Shown: piece after piece, positions 1 through 7,046 of the stretch
How positions within the stretch are numbered: the first letter of the stretch is position 1
How the letters are laid out: every line of letters starts with the position of its first letter
From: an uncultured Rikenella sp.
GTDB taxonomy: Bacteria; Bacteroidota; Bacteroidia; Bacteroidales; Rikenellaceae
Reading direction: 5' to 3'
Assembly (NCBI RefSeq): GCF_910579375.1
Contig: NZ_CAJTUJ010000042.1
Coordinates: forward strand, 1-13,655
DNA length: 13,655 nucleotides
Translations under genes and position numbers: made by a program
Notes under the pieces: model-generated
The model's input: only the letters and a program-made list of their open reading frames with translations
What the model was told of the DNA's origin: nothing
Database searches by the model: none

Positions 1-268
1 GTTACCTCACCGACTAGCTAATGTCACGCATGTCTATCTTATGCCGATAAATCTTTTATGCCCGAAAGATGCCTCTCTGACACTTATGGAGTATTAGGCC
101 GAATTTCTTCGGGTTATCCCCCTGCATAAGGCAAGTTACATACGCGTTACGCACCCGTGCGCCGGTCGCCATCATGGATTGCAAGCAATCCATATGCTGC
201 CCCTCGACTTGCATGTGTTAGGCCTGCCGCTAGCGTTTATCCTGAGCCAGGATCAAACTCTCCATTGT
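1..268 (-). rRNA. rrs: 16S ribosomal RNA, 5' portion (truncated by window edge)
   Basis: On the minus strand the universal 5' segment AGAGTTTGATCCTGGCTCAG reads from position 261, followed by GCTAGCGGCAGGCCTAACAC and the V1 hairpin GGATTGCTTGCAATCC, then the universal GGCGCACGGGTGCG region. By comparison with E. coli numbering (AGAGTTTGATC begins at nt 8) the mature 5' end is near 268. Only the first ~268 nt are present; the rest of 16S, and presumably 23S and 5S, lie outside the window. The GCTAGCGGCAGGC(C)TAACACATGCAAGTCGAGGGG signature is typical of Bacteroidales and best fits Rikenellaceae. The exact 5' processing site is inferred. Confidence 0.97.
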
Positions 269-392
269 AAAAAAAACAATTTTTCGAGTGTCCCGACCGA
301 TTTCTTCTCGTTCCGGTTCGCCTCGCGGCGCCGGAATCAGGAATTGACAAATTGTACTACACTACAAATTATCATTTAACTTTTCACAGTAA

Positions 393-402
393 TTCAAAGA
401 AC
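393..402 (-). promoter_or_regulatory. possible boxA-like antitermination element in the rrn leader
   Basis: The minus strand reads GTTCTTTGAA here, about 125 nt upstream of the 16S 5' end and downstream of both rrn promoters. It resembles the boxA core (TGCTCTTTGA/TGCTCTTTAA) bound by NusB/NusE in other bacteria. Assignment rests on similarity and position only. Confidence 0.35.
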
Positions 403-465
403 TGAAACCCGAAGGTTCATATCTCTTTTTCAAGCCCTCGCTCCCGAATCGGGCGAAAGGGATTA

Positions 466-497
466 CAAAGGTATGCCAAGTTTTTCAATCGACCAAA
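466..497 (-). promoter_or_regulatory. rrn promoter P2 (proximal)
   Basis: Minus-strand TTTG (494-497), a 20-nt spacer, then TACCTTTG (466-473). This is an exact match to the Bacteroidetes primary-sigma consensus TTTG / TAnnTTTG. Transcription would start near 461-463 and give a leader of ~190 nt before the mature 16S end. The sequence around it is A/T-rich, as expected for a strong rRNA promoter. Confidence 0.85.
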
Positions 498-570
498 AAC
501 TTTTTCACTTTTTTTTTCGCTGCTTGTTTTCGCAAGTGTGCGGGCGATCTGTTTTTCTCGATTGCGGATG

Positions 571-601
571 CAAAGGTATGTTGTTCGGGGGAATTTGCAA
601 A
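571..601 (-). promoter_or_regulatory. rrn promoter P1 (distal)
   Basis: Minus-strand TTTG (598-601), a 19-nt spacer, then TACCTTTG (571-578), again an exact consensus match with the same -7 octamer as P2. It lies ~105 nt upstream of P2, so the rRNA operon appears to have tandem promoters, as in many fast-expressed rrn operons. An AT-rich stretch (602-660) immediately upstream could act as an UP-like region; that is inference. Together P1, P2 and the leader account for the ~390-nt gene-free stretch at 269-661. Confidence 0.87.
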
Positions 602-661
602 ATATTTTATGAAATATTTTTCGCTGTTTTCGAAAAGCACTGCCCTACTCTGCTGTTTTTC

Positions 662-703
662 AAAACATTGCGGCCGGAAAAATTTTCCCGGCCGCAATGT
701 TTT
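662..703 (-). terminator. terminator of proS (palindrome with T-runs on both sides)
   Basis: Perfect 16-bp inverted repeat AAAACATTGCGGCCGG (662-677) and CCGGCCGCAATGTTTT (688-703), with a short A/T loop. On the minus strand it begins 20 nt after the proS stop and ends in a U-run, so it fits an intrinsic terminator. It also insulates proS from the rrn promoters just beyond. Confidence 0.9.
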
Positions 704-723
704 TCCTGTATGCAAACGGGAAA

Positions 724-2208
724 TCAGTAGGCTTTGGCGAAGAGGACGCGCCGGTGGGAGGGTTTGCCGCTGACGATACAAGTCCCCTCTTCCTCTGGTG
801 CGTCGACGGGAATACACCGAATCGTCGCCTTGGTCTCGGCTTTGATCTGCTCTTCGGTTTCGGGGGTGCCGTCCCAGTGGGCGAGGAGGAAGCCGCCTTT
901 CTCTTCGAGTACGCGTTTGAATTCGTCGTAGGTGTCGACGCGGGTTATCATGGTGTCGCGGAATTTCAGGGCTTTGTCGTAGATCCCTTGCTGAATGTCT
1001 GCGAGGAGTTTTTCGATGTGGTCGGCGATCCCTGCTGCGGGGACGCTCTCTTTGGTGAGGGTGTCGCGCCGGGCGAGTTCCACCGTCCCATTCGCCAGGT
1101 CGCGCGGCCCGATCGCGAGGCGCACGGGGACGCCTTTGAGTTCGTATTCGGCGAATTTGAAGCCGCTCCGCACGTTGTCGCGGTCGTCGATCTTGACGCT
1201 GATGCCTTTGGCTTTCAGCTGGGCGGCGATGGCCTCCATGCGTTCGACGATGGCGCGGAGTTCGTCTTCGCCTTTATAGATGGGTATCATCACAACTTGT
1301 ATCGGCGCGAGCTTGGGCGGCAGCACGAGGCCGTTGTTGTCGGAGTGGGCCATGATGAGGGCGCCCATCAGGCGGGTGGAGACGCCCCAGGAGGTGGCCC
1401 AGACGTAGTCCATTTTTCCTTCTTTGTTGACGAATTGGACGTCGAAGGCTTTGGCGAAGTTCTGGCCGAGGAAGTGCGATGTCCCGCTCTGGAGGGCTTT
1501 GCCGTCCTGCATCAGGGCTTCGATGGTGAGGGTGTCGTCGGCGCCGGCGAACCGTTCGCTGTCGCTCTTGTGGCCTACGATGACGGGAAGGGCGAGCCAT
1601 TGTTCGGCGAAGTCGCGGTAGACGCCGATCATCTTCTGTGCCTCTTCCATAGCCTCTTCTCGCGTGGCATGGGCGGTGTGGCCCTCCTGCCACAAAAACT
1701 CGGCGGTGCGCAGGAAGAGCCGGGTGCGCATCTCCCACCGGACGACGTTGGCCCACTGGTTGCAAAGAATGGGGAGGTCGCGGTAGGATTGGATCCAGTT
1801 CTTATAGGTGTTCCAGATGATGGTCTCGGAGGTGGGCCGGACGATGAGTTCTTCTTCGAGTTTGGCGTCGGGGTCGACGATAACGCCTTTCCCGTCGGGG
1901 TCGTTCTTGAGCCGGTAGTGGGTCACGACGGCGCACTCTTTGGCGAATCCTTCGACGTGGTGGGCTTCTTTGGAGAAGAAGGATTTGGGGATGAAGAGGG
2001 GGAAGTAGGCGTTGACGTGGCCGGTGGCTTTGAACATGTCGTCGAGGGCGCGCTGCATCTTCTCCCAGATGGCGTAGCCGTAGGGTTTGATGACCATGCA
2101 GCCGCGGACGGCGGAGTTCTCGGCGAGGCCGGCTTTGACGACTAATTCGTTATACCATTTGCTGTAGTCCTCCTGGCGCGAGGTGAGGTCTTTGAGCTCT
2201 TTTGCCAT
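724..2208 (-). CDS. proS: Proline--tRNA ligase, archaeal/eukaryote-like type
   Basis: Class II aminoacyl-tRNA synthetase that charges tRNA-Pro with proline in the cytoplasm. The 494-aa product opens MAKELKDLTSRQEDYSKWYN, the usual start in Bacteroidales orthologues; an in-frame ATG ten codons upstream (2238) lies against the promoter and is less likely. Visible motifs are the proline-binding RPTSE (124-128), motif 2 RWEMRTR (157-163) with FLWQEGHT (171-178), and motif 3 GVSTRLMGALIMAHSD with its arginine at 279. The HGTS-like segment SGTSHFLGQN follows 240. Between motifs 2 and 3 there is no ~180-residue editing insertion as in E. coli ProRS, and the chain ends in tyrosine, both traits of the archaeal-type enzyme used by Bacteroidetes. 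Only two cysteines (in CIP and TCIVSGKPS) remain in the C-terminal, zinc-type domain, so metal binding is doubtful. It is a single-gene unit bounded by terminators on both sides. Confidence 0.97.
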   Translation of the reverse strand: MAKELKDLTSRQEDYSKWYNELVVKAGLAENSAVRGCMVIKPYGYAIWEKMQRALDDMFKATGHVNAYFPLFIPKSFFSKEAHHVEGFAKECAVVTHYRLKNDPDGKGVIVDPDAKLEEELIVRPTSETIIWNTYKNWIQSYRDLPILCNQWANVVRWEMRTRLFLRTAEFLWQEGHTAHATREEAMEEAQKMIGVYRDFAEQWLALPVIVGHKSDSERFAGADDTLTIEALMQDGKALQSGTSHFLGQNFAKAFDVQFVNKEGKMDYVWATSWGVSTRLMGALIMAHSDNNGLVLPPKLAPIQVVMIPIYKGEDELRAIVERMEAIAAQLKAKGISVKIDDRDNVRSGFKFAEYELKGVPVRLAIGPRDLANGTVELARRDTLTKESVPAAGIADHIEKLLADIQQGIYDKALKFRDTMITRVDTYDEFKRVLEEKGGFLLAHWDGTPETEEQIKAETKATIRCIPVDAPEEEGTCIVSGKPSHRRVLFAKAY

Positions 2209-2235
2209 ATCTCTGTTGTTTCGTGCTTGATGGGG

Positions 2236-2243
2236 CAAAGATA
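2236..2243 (-). promoter_or_regulatory. -7 element of the proS promoter
   Basis: Minus-strand TATCTTTG matches TAnnTTTG exactly and would start transcription ~24 nt before the proS ATG. No TTTG is found 19-21 nt upstream, because that position falls inside the preceding terminator stem. The -33 element is therefore absent or degenerate. Confidence 0.6.
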
Positions 2244-2244
2244 A

Positions 2245-2282
2245 ACAAAAATCCGCCGCTGTGCGCTATCGCACAGCGGCGG
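2245..2282 (-). terminator. intrinsic terminator after the NVEALA/propeller-lipoprotein unit
   Basis: Perfect 13-bp stem, CCGCCGCTGTGCG (2253-2265) and CGCACAGCGGCGG (2270-2282), with loop CTAT. On the minus strand it is followed by ATTTTTGTTT. It lies 17 nt after the lipoprotein stop codon and ends right at the proS -7 box. Confidence 0.92.
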
Positions 2283-2299
2283 AGGTGGGGGGGATGTAG

Positions 2300-3343
2300 C
2301 TAACGCAGACCCGCGAGGTCGAAGGTGTAGAACTGGGCGGAGTCGCACACCGCGCTGTAACCGTATAAGGTATGCCGAGCGGTGTCGAGGGCGATGTCGT
2401 CGATCCGGCGGCCCAGATCCGCACGGAGTTCTCCGGTTCCATCCTCGGAACGATAGATTTCGAGGGTGGAAAGGATGTCGTCGCTGCCGAATGCGCCGTC
2501 GGGATAGCCTTGATAGAGGGCGTAAATCCGTTGGTCGTCGCATTGGACGGCGGTGTAATGGCGGATCATCCGGTCGTCTTCGTTACGGATGGAGAGTTCT
2601 TCCTGTGGCTGGCCGGTGCCGATCGCGTAGTCGAGCCGGAAGCCGTCCCGATCGACGTCGTACACTTCGATGCGGTCGATATACTGATAGGCGAGCACGA
2701 GTTTCCCTCGGCAGTATGCGGCGGTGAACAGGTAGGGATAGGAGCCGGCTTCTTCCGATCCGGTCTGGAGGAAGGAGAGGCTGGCCCGGACTTGGGGAAC
2801 GTTCATGTCGAGCAGGTCGACCTCCGGAAAGCGCGGAGGAAACGAAATCCCGATATACAGGGCCGAATCCCGGGTCTGCCACAGGCGCGAGTAGGCTTTG
2901 GGCAACGCGCGCGCCTCCATCCAAACAGGGAATTGCAAGGTCTGGATCGGAGTCACCGTATCGCCTTGTTGCCGATAGAGGCAGAGCCGGTTGGGCATGG
3001 ACTCGAAGAGGGCGGTTTCGTCTTCTCGCTGCATGCAGGCCAATCCGGGACTGAGAAACTCGCCGGGGCCGCGCCCCTGTCTGCCGAACTGGCAAACGGG
3101 GGCTACTCCCGGCAGGGCGAACGCATGGCCGAACCGGTCTGTGTGGTTGTCGAGCAACCACAGCCGATCGCCCTGGACGTACCACCGGAAGGGGTGTACC
3201 AGATAAGGCAGGGAGACCGAATCAGCCGCCAGCCGCGCGCTACGCTCGAAAGCCTTTTCGCGGGCGGGCACGCTCTCTGGCGCACGGCCGCAGGCTACGA
3301 AACACAGCCCCACAAAGGCCCCTAACAGGATTTTTCCGCTCAT
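2300..3343 (-). CDS. Six-bladed beta-propeller lipoprotein (BF3164/TolB-like family)
   Basis: The 347-aa product has a short positively charged N-terminus, a hydrophobic stretch and a relaxed lipobox FVAC with the acylated cysteine at C18, so it is probably an exported lipoprotein anchored in the envelope. CQFGRQGRGPGEFLSPG around 84-100 is the G-x-GRGPGEF signature common to Bacteroidetes six-bladed-propeller lipoproteins of the BF3164 / TolB-like type. The rest is beta-rich with repeated aromatic/aspartate strands (for example IEVYDVDRDGFRLDYAIGTG). No catalytic motif is apparent and the family's role is unknown. The start codon is 22 nt after the NVEALA peptide gene, so the two are almost certainly co-transcribed. 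From memory, NVEALA genes and such propellers are often neighbours in Bacteroidales; I infer a functional partnership but cannot show it. Full length, with a terminator downstream. Confidence 0.82.
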   Translation of the reverse strand: MSGKILLGAFVGLCFVACGRAPESVPAREKAFERSARLAADSVSLPYLVHPFRWYVQGDRLWLLDNHTDRFGHAFALPGVAPVCQFGRQGRGPGEFLSPGLACMQREDETALFESMPNRLCLYRQQGDTVTPIQTLQFPVWMEARALPKAYSRLWQTRDSALYIGISFPPRFPEVDLLDMNVPQVRASLSFLQTGSEEAGSYPYLFTAAYCRGKLVLAYQYIDRIEVYDVDRDGFRLDYAIGTGQPQEELSIRNEDDRMIRHYTAVQCDDQRIYALYQGYPDGAFGSDDILSTLEIYRSEDGTGELRADLGRRIDDIALDTARHTLYGYSAVCDSAQFYTFDLAGLR

Positions 3344-3365
3344 TTCTGAAATGGATATCGATGGG

Positions 3366-3662
3366 CTACCACCCTTTGCAGTCTTCTTTTCCTTGACCTA
3401 TTACGACGACGTAGCAACAATCGTAGATACGTTCGTTGCCTTGTTTGATGCGGCGATAACCATTGTAGTTGTCACAATCTCCCAACCCCGGCTTTTGATC
3501 CATGTTTTCATCCAAATCCAAAGCCATCGCTTCGAGGTTGGCGAGGGTCAGTTCTTCCTGAATAGTCATCGGGGTTTGCGCTTTCAGGTAGGTCATCGCT
3601 GCGCCGCCGCAAATCAGGGCTGCACCACCGGCGGCCAGCAGAATTTTGGTCATTTTCTTCAT
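3366..3662 (-). CDS. NVEALA-family exported small protein
   Basis: A 98-aa protein starting MKKMTKILLAAGG; the longer reading frame up to 3731 would run across the promoter, so 3662 (or 3653) is the likely start. Residues 6-28 form an N-terminal hydrophobic export segment. The motif ANLEAMAL (41-48) corresponds to the NVEALA box that names this Bacteroidetes-restricted family. The C-terminal part carries four cysteines (C63, C82, C83, C95) that could form disulfides after export. Family function is unknown; members are short secreted or periplasmic peptides. It is the first gene of a two-gene unit with the propeller lipoprotein and has its own consensus promoter. The match to the NVEALA box is close but not exact (NLEAMA), so the assignment is good, not certain. 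Confidence 0.8.
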   Translation of the reverse strand: MKKMTKILLAAGGAALICGGAAMTYLKAQTPMTIQEELTLANLEAMALDLDENMDQKPGLGDCDNYNGYRRIKQGNERIYDCCYVVVIGQGKEDCKGW

Positions 3663-3728
3663 GACTTCAAAAATTAAAGGTAAATAAAAATTGTGTCTCC
3701 CCCGAACGTTTTCGGAGAAATCACACCT

Positions 3729-3760
3729 CAAATATAATTCAAAGAATCGAAAATGACAAT
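3729..3760 (-). promoter_or_regulatory. promoter of the NVEALA-propeller operon
   Basis: Minus-strand ATTG (3757-3760), a 20-nt spacer, then TATATTTG (3729-3736). This matches the Bacteroidetes consensus TTTG/TAnnTTTG with one mismatch in the -33 box. It sits in a strongly A/T-rich stretch and predicts a leader of ~62 nt before the ATG at 3662. Confidence 0.78.
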
Positions 3761-3816
3761 ATTTTATTTAATTATTTTATTTTTAAAATAAATCAATAAT
3801 AACTGCGTCGTCGGAC

Positions 3817-3849
3817 ACAAAAACAGGGGACTCGCGGTGAGTCCCCTGT
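3817..3849 (-). terminator. intrinsic terminator after the FadL-type gene
   Basis: Perfect 11-bp stem ACAGGGGACTC (3823-3833) and GAGTCCCCTGT (3839-3849), loop GCGGT, followed on the minus strand by TTTTTGTG. It starts 40 nt after the stop codon at 3890. Confidence 0.9.
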
Positions 3850-3889
3850 GGAAAATGTGCAGCGTGCAAGCCTCTTAAATCCCCAACCC

Positions 3890-5461
3890 TCAGAACCGGA
3901 ACGCCATCGTCAGAATCACGTTGTGATACCGCTCCTTCGTGTAGATCGTCCCCTCCGTAGCCACCCGATAGCCGTCTTCCGACGTGTAGTCGAACGGTTT
4001 GTACGGCATCCCGTTCGCCTTGCCGTAGACGTAAGCCAGATCGACGCTCACCGACCGGTTCCGGAAACCGATCCCGCCCGAAATCTGCTGATACTCGCCG
4101 AACGAAGCATAGGCATCGTCCCGATAGACCGACGTGCTGTAGCCGTACCCCGCCCGCAGGAAGAGCGACCGCGCCGGCTGGAACTCCACCCCGGCCCGGA
4201 TCACATCCGTCGGCCCGTAGGTCTCCCCGATCCCCGTGTTGATGTCCCGATAGTCGTCCGACGTGTACTTCATGTGCTGATACCACGTCCGTTCGTAATC
4301 CACACTCACGATCCCCACCGTCCCGATCGTCGCCGAGACCCCCGCCATCAGCCGCGACGGCGTCCGCATGCGATACTCCTGCCGCTGGATCGGCGTATCG
4401 CTGAAACCGTAGTCGTAGCCCCCGATCGAATGGGTGTAATTGACCGTCATGTCCGCCGCATATTCGTCCGTCATGCCGATCCACGTCGGCGAGTGGTAAG
4501 CCACTCCGATCCGCAGCCACGGCACCGGCCTCACCGTCGCCCCCACCTTCAGGTTGACCCCCACGCCCGACAGGTCGTAAGCCTGGTTGTAGTAAGTCGA
4601 GAGCAGCCCCACGTTATTCGCCGAAGTGATCTCCGAGTAGGTGTCCACGCGGCTGTAGTAGATGTCCTGAATCCCCAGCGTCGCCCCGATGTAGAAGATA
4701 TCCTTGAAATTATATCCCCCGCTGATCGTATATTCGTTGATCGCCCCCGCCGTCCGGCGATACCACTCCGGAAAGAGCAGCGTTCCCTCCTGAATCATCC
4801 CCCGGGTGGTGTATTGCTGCGGCGGTTGCCCGTCTCCCCCCGTACCCGCCACCGGGTCGAAGAGCCCCGCCTGATAGCCCATGATCGCTCCCCACAAAGC
4901 CGGCGGATAGTCGTAGAAAGCTTTGTAGATGTCCTTTTCCGGCGCCCCGATCGTCGAAGCCGGGATGCCGTAGAGCTGTTCGACGAACATGTCGCCGATC
5001 GAGAACCCCTCGCCCAGCGCCGTCCGGTCGTCGAAGCTGATCGCCCGGCTGCGACCGTTGAAGTCCGTCAGACGGTTCATCCCGAAACCGATCGCGAAGT
5101 TGTTCCCCGCATAGACCATCGAGAAATTCCCGATATTGGCCTTTACCCGGTTGAGGTGCTTGTCCAGATTCCCGTTCGGCGTTCGGTAGTCGGCCTTCTG
5201 TGCCGATATCCGGAGCCCGGGGCTCAATGCCAGCTCGCTTCGGCTGTACATCGCCATCCCCGCCGGGTTGAGGCTCATCGAGGCCCCGTCGGCCCCCAGC
5301 GAGGTGAAAGCCCCTCCCATCCCCGCCGTCCGGGCGGTGGCCAGTCCGAAATTCTGGCGCGAGAAGAGAAGCAGTTCTTCCGGCCCCTGGGCCCGTGCCG
5401 TCGCGCCGGCCGCCAGGAGGCCCGCCGTCAGGCAGGCGGTCTGTATGAGATTCCTTTTCAT
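3890..5461 (-). CDS. OmpP1/FadL/TodX-family outer-membrane beta-barrel protein
   Basis: A 523-aa protein with a Sec signal peptide (cleavage likely after TARA, residues 21-24) and the FadL-type hatch region: TARTAGMGGAFTSLGADGAS (42-61) followed by the diagnostic NPAG (65-68). The remainder alternates aromatic beta strands, and the chain ends MAFRF with a C-terminal phenylalanine, as expected of a barrel recognised by the Bam machinery. Family members import hydrophobic molecules such as long-chain fatty acids or aromatics across the outer membrane. Bacteroidetes copies are often labelled hemin receptor without good evidence, and the substrate cannot be told from sequence. It is longer than E. 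coli FadL (~420 residues mature) through extended loops around 160-240. It lies 44 nt downstream of the Trp-rich repeat-protein gene, probably in one transcript, with a terminator behind it. Confidence 0.9.
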   Translation of the reverse strand: MKRNLIQTACLTAGLLAAGATARAQGPEELLLFSRQNFGLATARTAGMGGAFTSLGADGASMSLNPAGMAMYSRSELALSPGLRISAQKADYRTPNGNLDKHLNRVKANIGNFSMVYAGNNFAIGFGMNRLTDFNGRSRAISFDDRTALGEGFSIGDMFVEQLYGIPASTIGAPEKDIYKAFYDYPPALWGAIMGYQAGLFDPVAGTGGDGQPPQQYTTRGMIQEGTLLFPEWYRRTAGAINEYTISGGYNFKDIFYIGATLGIQDIYYSRVDTYSEITSANNVGLLSTYYNQAYDLSGVGVNLKVGATVRPVPWLRIGVAYHSPTWIGMTDEYAADMTVNYTHSIGGYDYGFSDTPIQRQEYRMRTPSRLMAGVSATIGTVGIVSVDYERTWYQHMKYTSDDYRDINTGIGETYGPTDVIRAGVEFQPARSLFLRAGYGYSTSVYRDDAYASFGEYQQISGGIGFRNRSVSVDLAYVYGKANGMPYKPFDYTSEDGYRVATEGTIYTKERYHNVILTMAFRF

Positions 5462-5505
5462 GGTCTTATCTTTCCGTTAGTCGATTCGTCTGGGTTAAGG
5501 TCGTT

Positions 5506-6852
5506 TTACCGCCGCCGGTAGCCTCCTCCGCCCGCGCTCCCGCCCGAGGAGCCGCCGTAGCTTCCGCCGGCCGGCCGCGACGGCGAAACCGCCGGCGTCC
5601 GGGTCGGTTCGGAGCGTTGCACCGAGCGTTGCGGCCGCTCGGCCGGTGTCGTGTTCGGACGGACTTCGCGCCGGTACGAACGATCCGTATTCACCGGTCT
5701 CCGGTAACCGTCGTTGCCGTTCACGCCCGGTCGGGTCGTGCCTTGCGGCGTGTACTGGTTGTTGCTGCCGCCCGGTCGGATCGTCGCCGCCGGAGTGCCC
5801 GTCGTTGCCGGCCGCCGCGTACCGCCGCTTTGATTGATCGTTACGCCCGTGCCGTTGTCGTTGCGGCGATAGCCGCCCGAGTAGGTCGGCCGGCCCCCCG
5901 CTCCGTTCGGCCCGTTACCCGGCCGATAGGTCGGTCTTCCGGCCGGTCGGCCGTCTCCCCAGTAGATCGGTCTCGGCCTGCCCCCTCCGGGCCCGCTCCA
6001 AGCGGGCGGCGGATAGTAACCCGGCCCCCAGGCAGGCCCCCATCCCGGGCCCCATCCCCAGGAGGGTCCCCAGCTCCACGACGGCCCCCATCCCCAAGAA
6101 GGTCCCCAGCCCCAGCCGGGCCCCCAACTCCATGACGGGCCCCAGCTCCACGACGGCCCCCAGTTCCAACTCCAGCTCCAGTAAGGGCCGCCCCACGTGC
6201 CGTAATAATAGGAGTTCCACCGCCACGGCCGGCTCCACGGCGAATACCAGTAAGCGTTCCACGGATCTGCCCATCCGCTCCCCGCCGAGACGTTCAGCGT
6301 GATGTTCACATTGCTCCGGCCGCTGCGGTCGTCGTCCCAGAGCTCCTTGGTGCGCAGCCGCGCAGAGGGGTCGCTCCCGTCGAAGAGGGCGGTGATGTAG
6401 GTCGGTTCGACCCACATGTCGTTACCAAACGTGATCACGTTGTAGAGATCCGGATCGTACCGGCCCGAGAGCGTCCGGTGGAAGCCCTCCATCAGCTTCC
6501 AATAGTCGTCGTCCATCTCGCGGTAGTTGCGATAGGCCGAGATCCGGCGTTGCAGCGCGTCGTCGAACGACGTGACCAGTTCGTCCCGTTGCGTTCCCTG
6601 CGCCGCGGCAGTCGTCGGCGCCGCAGGCTGAGACGGCCGGTTCGGCGTCCACTGGGCCGGCATCTGTTGCGCCTGCCTCCGTTCGGACTCCGCGATCCGG
6701 GCCGCCCGACGGTTCTCGCGAAGCTGCTGTTGCTCCGCCCGGCTCGCCCGCGTCGAACCGCGGTAGAGATCGTCCACGTAGCCTGCGTTCTGCGCCGCGA
6801 CGCTGCCTGCCGTCCATCCGGCCAGAAGCAGCGGTATGAGGTATTTTTTCAT
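5506..6852 (-). CDS. Secreted low-complexity protein with tandem WGPxWx repeats
   Basis: I do not recognise a functional family. The 448-aa product has a signal peptide (MKKYLIPLLLAGWTAGSVAA, cleavage near 20) and an Arg/Gln/Glu/Ala-rich probably helical stretch (31-65). A small conserved-looking domain follows (88-190) with acidic/aromatic residues (EMDDDYWKLMEGF, WVEPTYITALFDGSDPSARL). From 195 it is strongly Trp/Tyr/Gly/Pro-rich: seven exact-register hexapeptides WGP[SG]W[SG] fill 231-272. The tail (285-448) is Gly/Arg/Pro/Thr/Ser-rich, basic and probably disordered, ending GGGGYRRR. This composition suggests a cell-surface or matrix-associated protein, perhaps binding glycans or nucleic acid; that is inference. 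The start has clear signal-peptide logic. A weak -7-like TAACTTCG lies upstream (6896-6903). It is likely co-transcribed with the FadL-type gene 44 nt downstream. Confidence 0.75.
   Translation of the reverse strand: MKKYLIPLLLAGWTAGSVAAQNAGYVDDLYRGSTRASRAEQQQLRENRRAARIAESERRQAQQMPAQWTPNRPSQPAAPTTAAAQGTQRDELVTSFDDALQRRISAYRNYREMDDDYWKLMEGFHRTLSGRYDPDLYNVITFGNDMWVEPTYITALFDGSDPSARLRTKELWDDDRSGRSNVNITLNVSAGSGWADPWNAYWYSPWSRPWRWNSYYYGTWGGPYWSWSWNWGPSWSWGPSWSWGPGWGWGPSWGWGPSWSWGPSWGWGPGWGPAWGPGYYPPPAWSGPGGGRPRPIYWGDGRPAGRPTYRPGNGPNGAGGRPTYSGGYRRNDNGTGVTINQSGGTRRPATTGTPAATIRPGGSNNQYTPQGTTRPGVNGNDGYRRPVNTDRSYRREVRPNTTPAERPQRSVQRSEPTRTPAVSPSRPAGGSYGGSSGGSAGGGGYRRR
6037..6162 (-). repeat. seven tandem 18-bp units encoding WGPxWx
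   Basis: Seven contiguous 18-bp units encode residues 231-272 as WGPSWS, WGPSWS, WGPGWG, WGPSWG, WGPSWS, WGPSWG, WGPGWG. Partial units (WSWSWN before; PAWGPG after) flank them. The register is exact and serine codons vary between copies, so the array is not a very recent duplication, but slippage could still change copy number. Confidence 0.9.
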
Positions 6853-6973
6853 AGCGGTAGTTGCGTTTTACTTCTTTGACGTGCGAAACAGCCCGAAGTT
6901 ACATCGTCCCGGTCGGTCGGATCGGAAAAGATCCTCCGGCAATCGGCGTGCCAGAATGCGTCGGCCGGAAGAC

Positions 6974-7003
6974 AAAAACGGGAGAGCGCCACACTCCCCC
7001 GTT
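6974..7003 (-). terminator. intrinsic terminator after the C1B peptidase gene
   Basis: Ten-bp stem, AACGGGGGAG and CTCTCCCGTT on the minus strand (7003-6994 and 6986-6977) with one G-U pair and a 7-nt loop. It is followed by TTTGTC. It begins 43 nt beyond the peptidase stop. Confidence 0.82.
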
Positions 7004-7046
7004 CCGAAATGATCGGCCGCGCCTTTCCCGGCACACGACCGACATA

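Noticed and set aside
345..376. Sigma70-type plus-strand promoter (TTGACA at 345-350)
   Set aside because: Bacteroidetes promoters do not use -35 TTGACA, the would-be -10 is poor, and no plus-strand gene follows.
179..379. 66-aa open frame over the 16S 5' end
   Set aside because: Lies mostly inside rRNA and the rrn leader on the opposite strand; no coding evidence.
697..2145. 482-aa plus-strand open frame opposite proS
   Set aside because: Antisense shadow of a high-GC gene. Composition is dominated by Gly/Val/Asp/Phe with no family features, while proS on the other strand has all class II motifs.
2209..2238. Upstream in-frame start for proS adding ten residues
   Set aside because: The extension (MPHQARNNRD) is unlike the family, and this start lies within the -7 element, ahead of the predicted transcription start.
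3848..5521. 557-aa plus-strand open frame opposite the FadL-type gene
   Set aside because: Arg/Pro/His/Val-rich translation typical of an antisense shadow, with no signal or domain; the minus-strand frame is a clear outer-membrane barrel.
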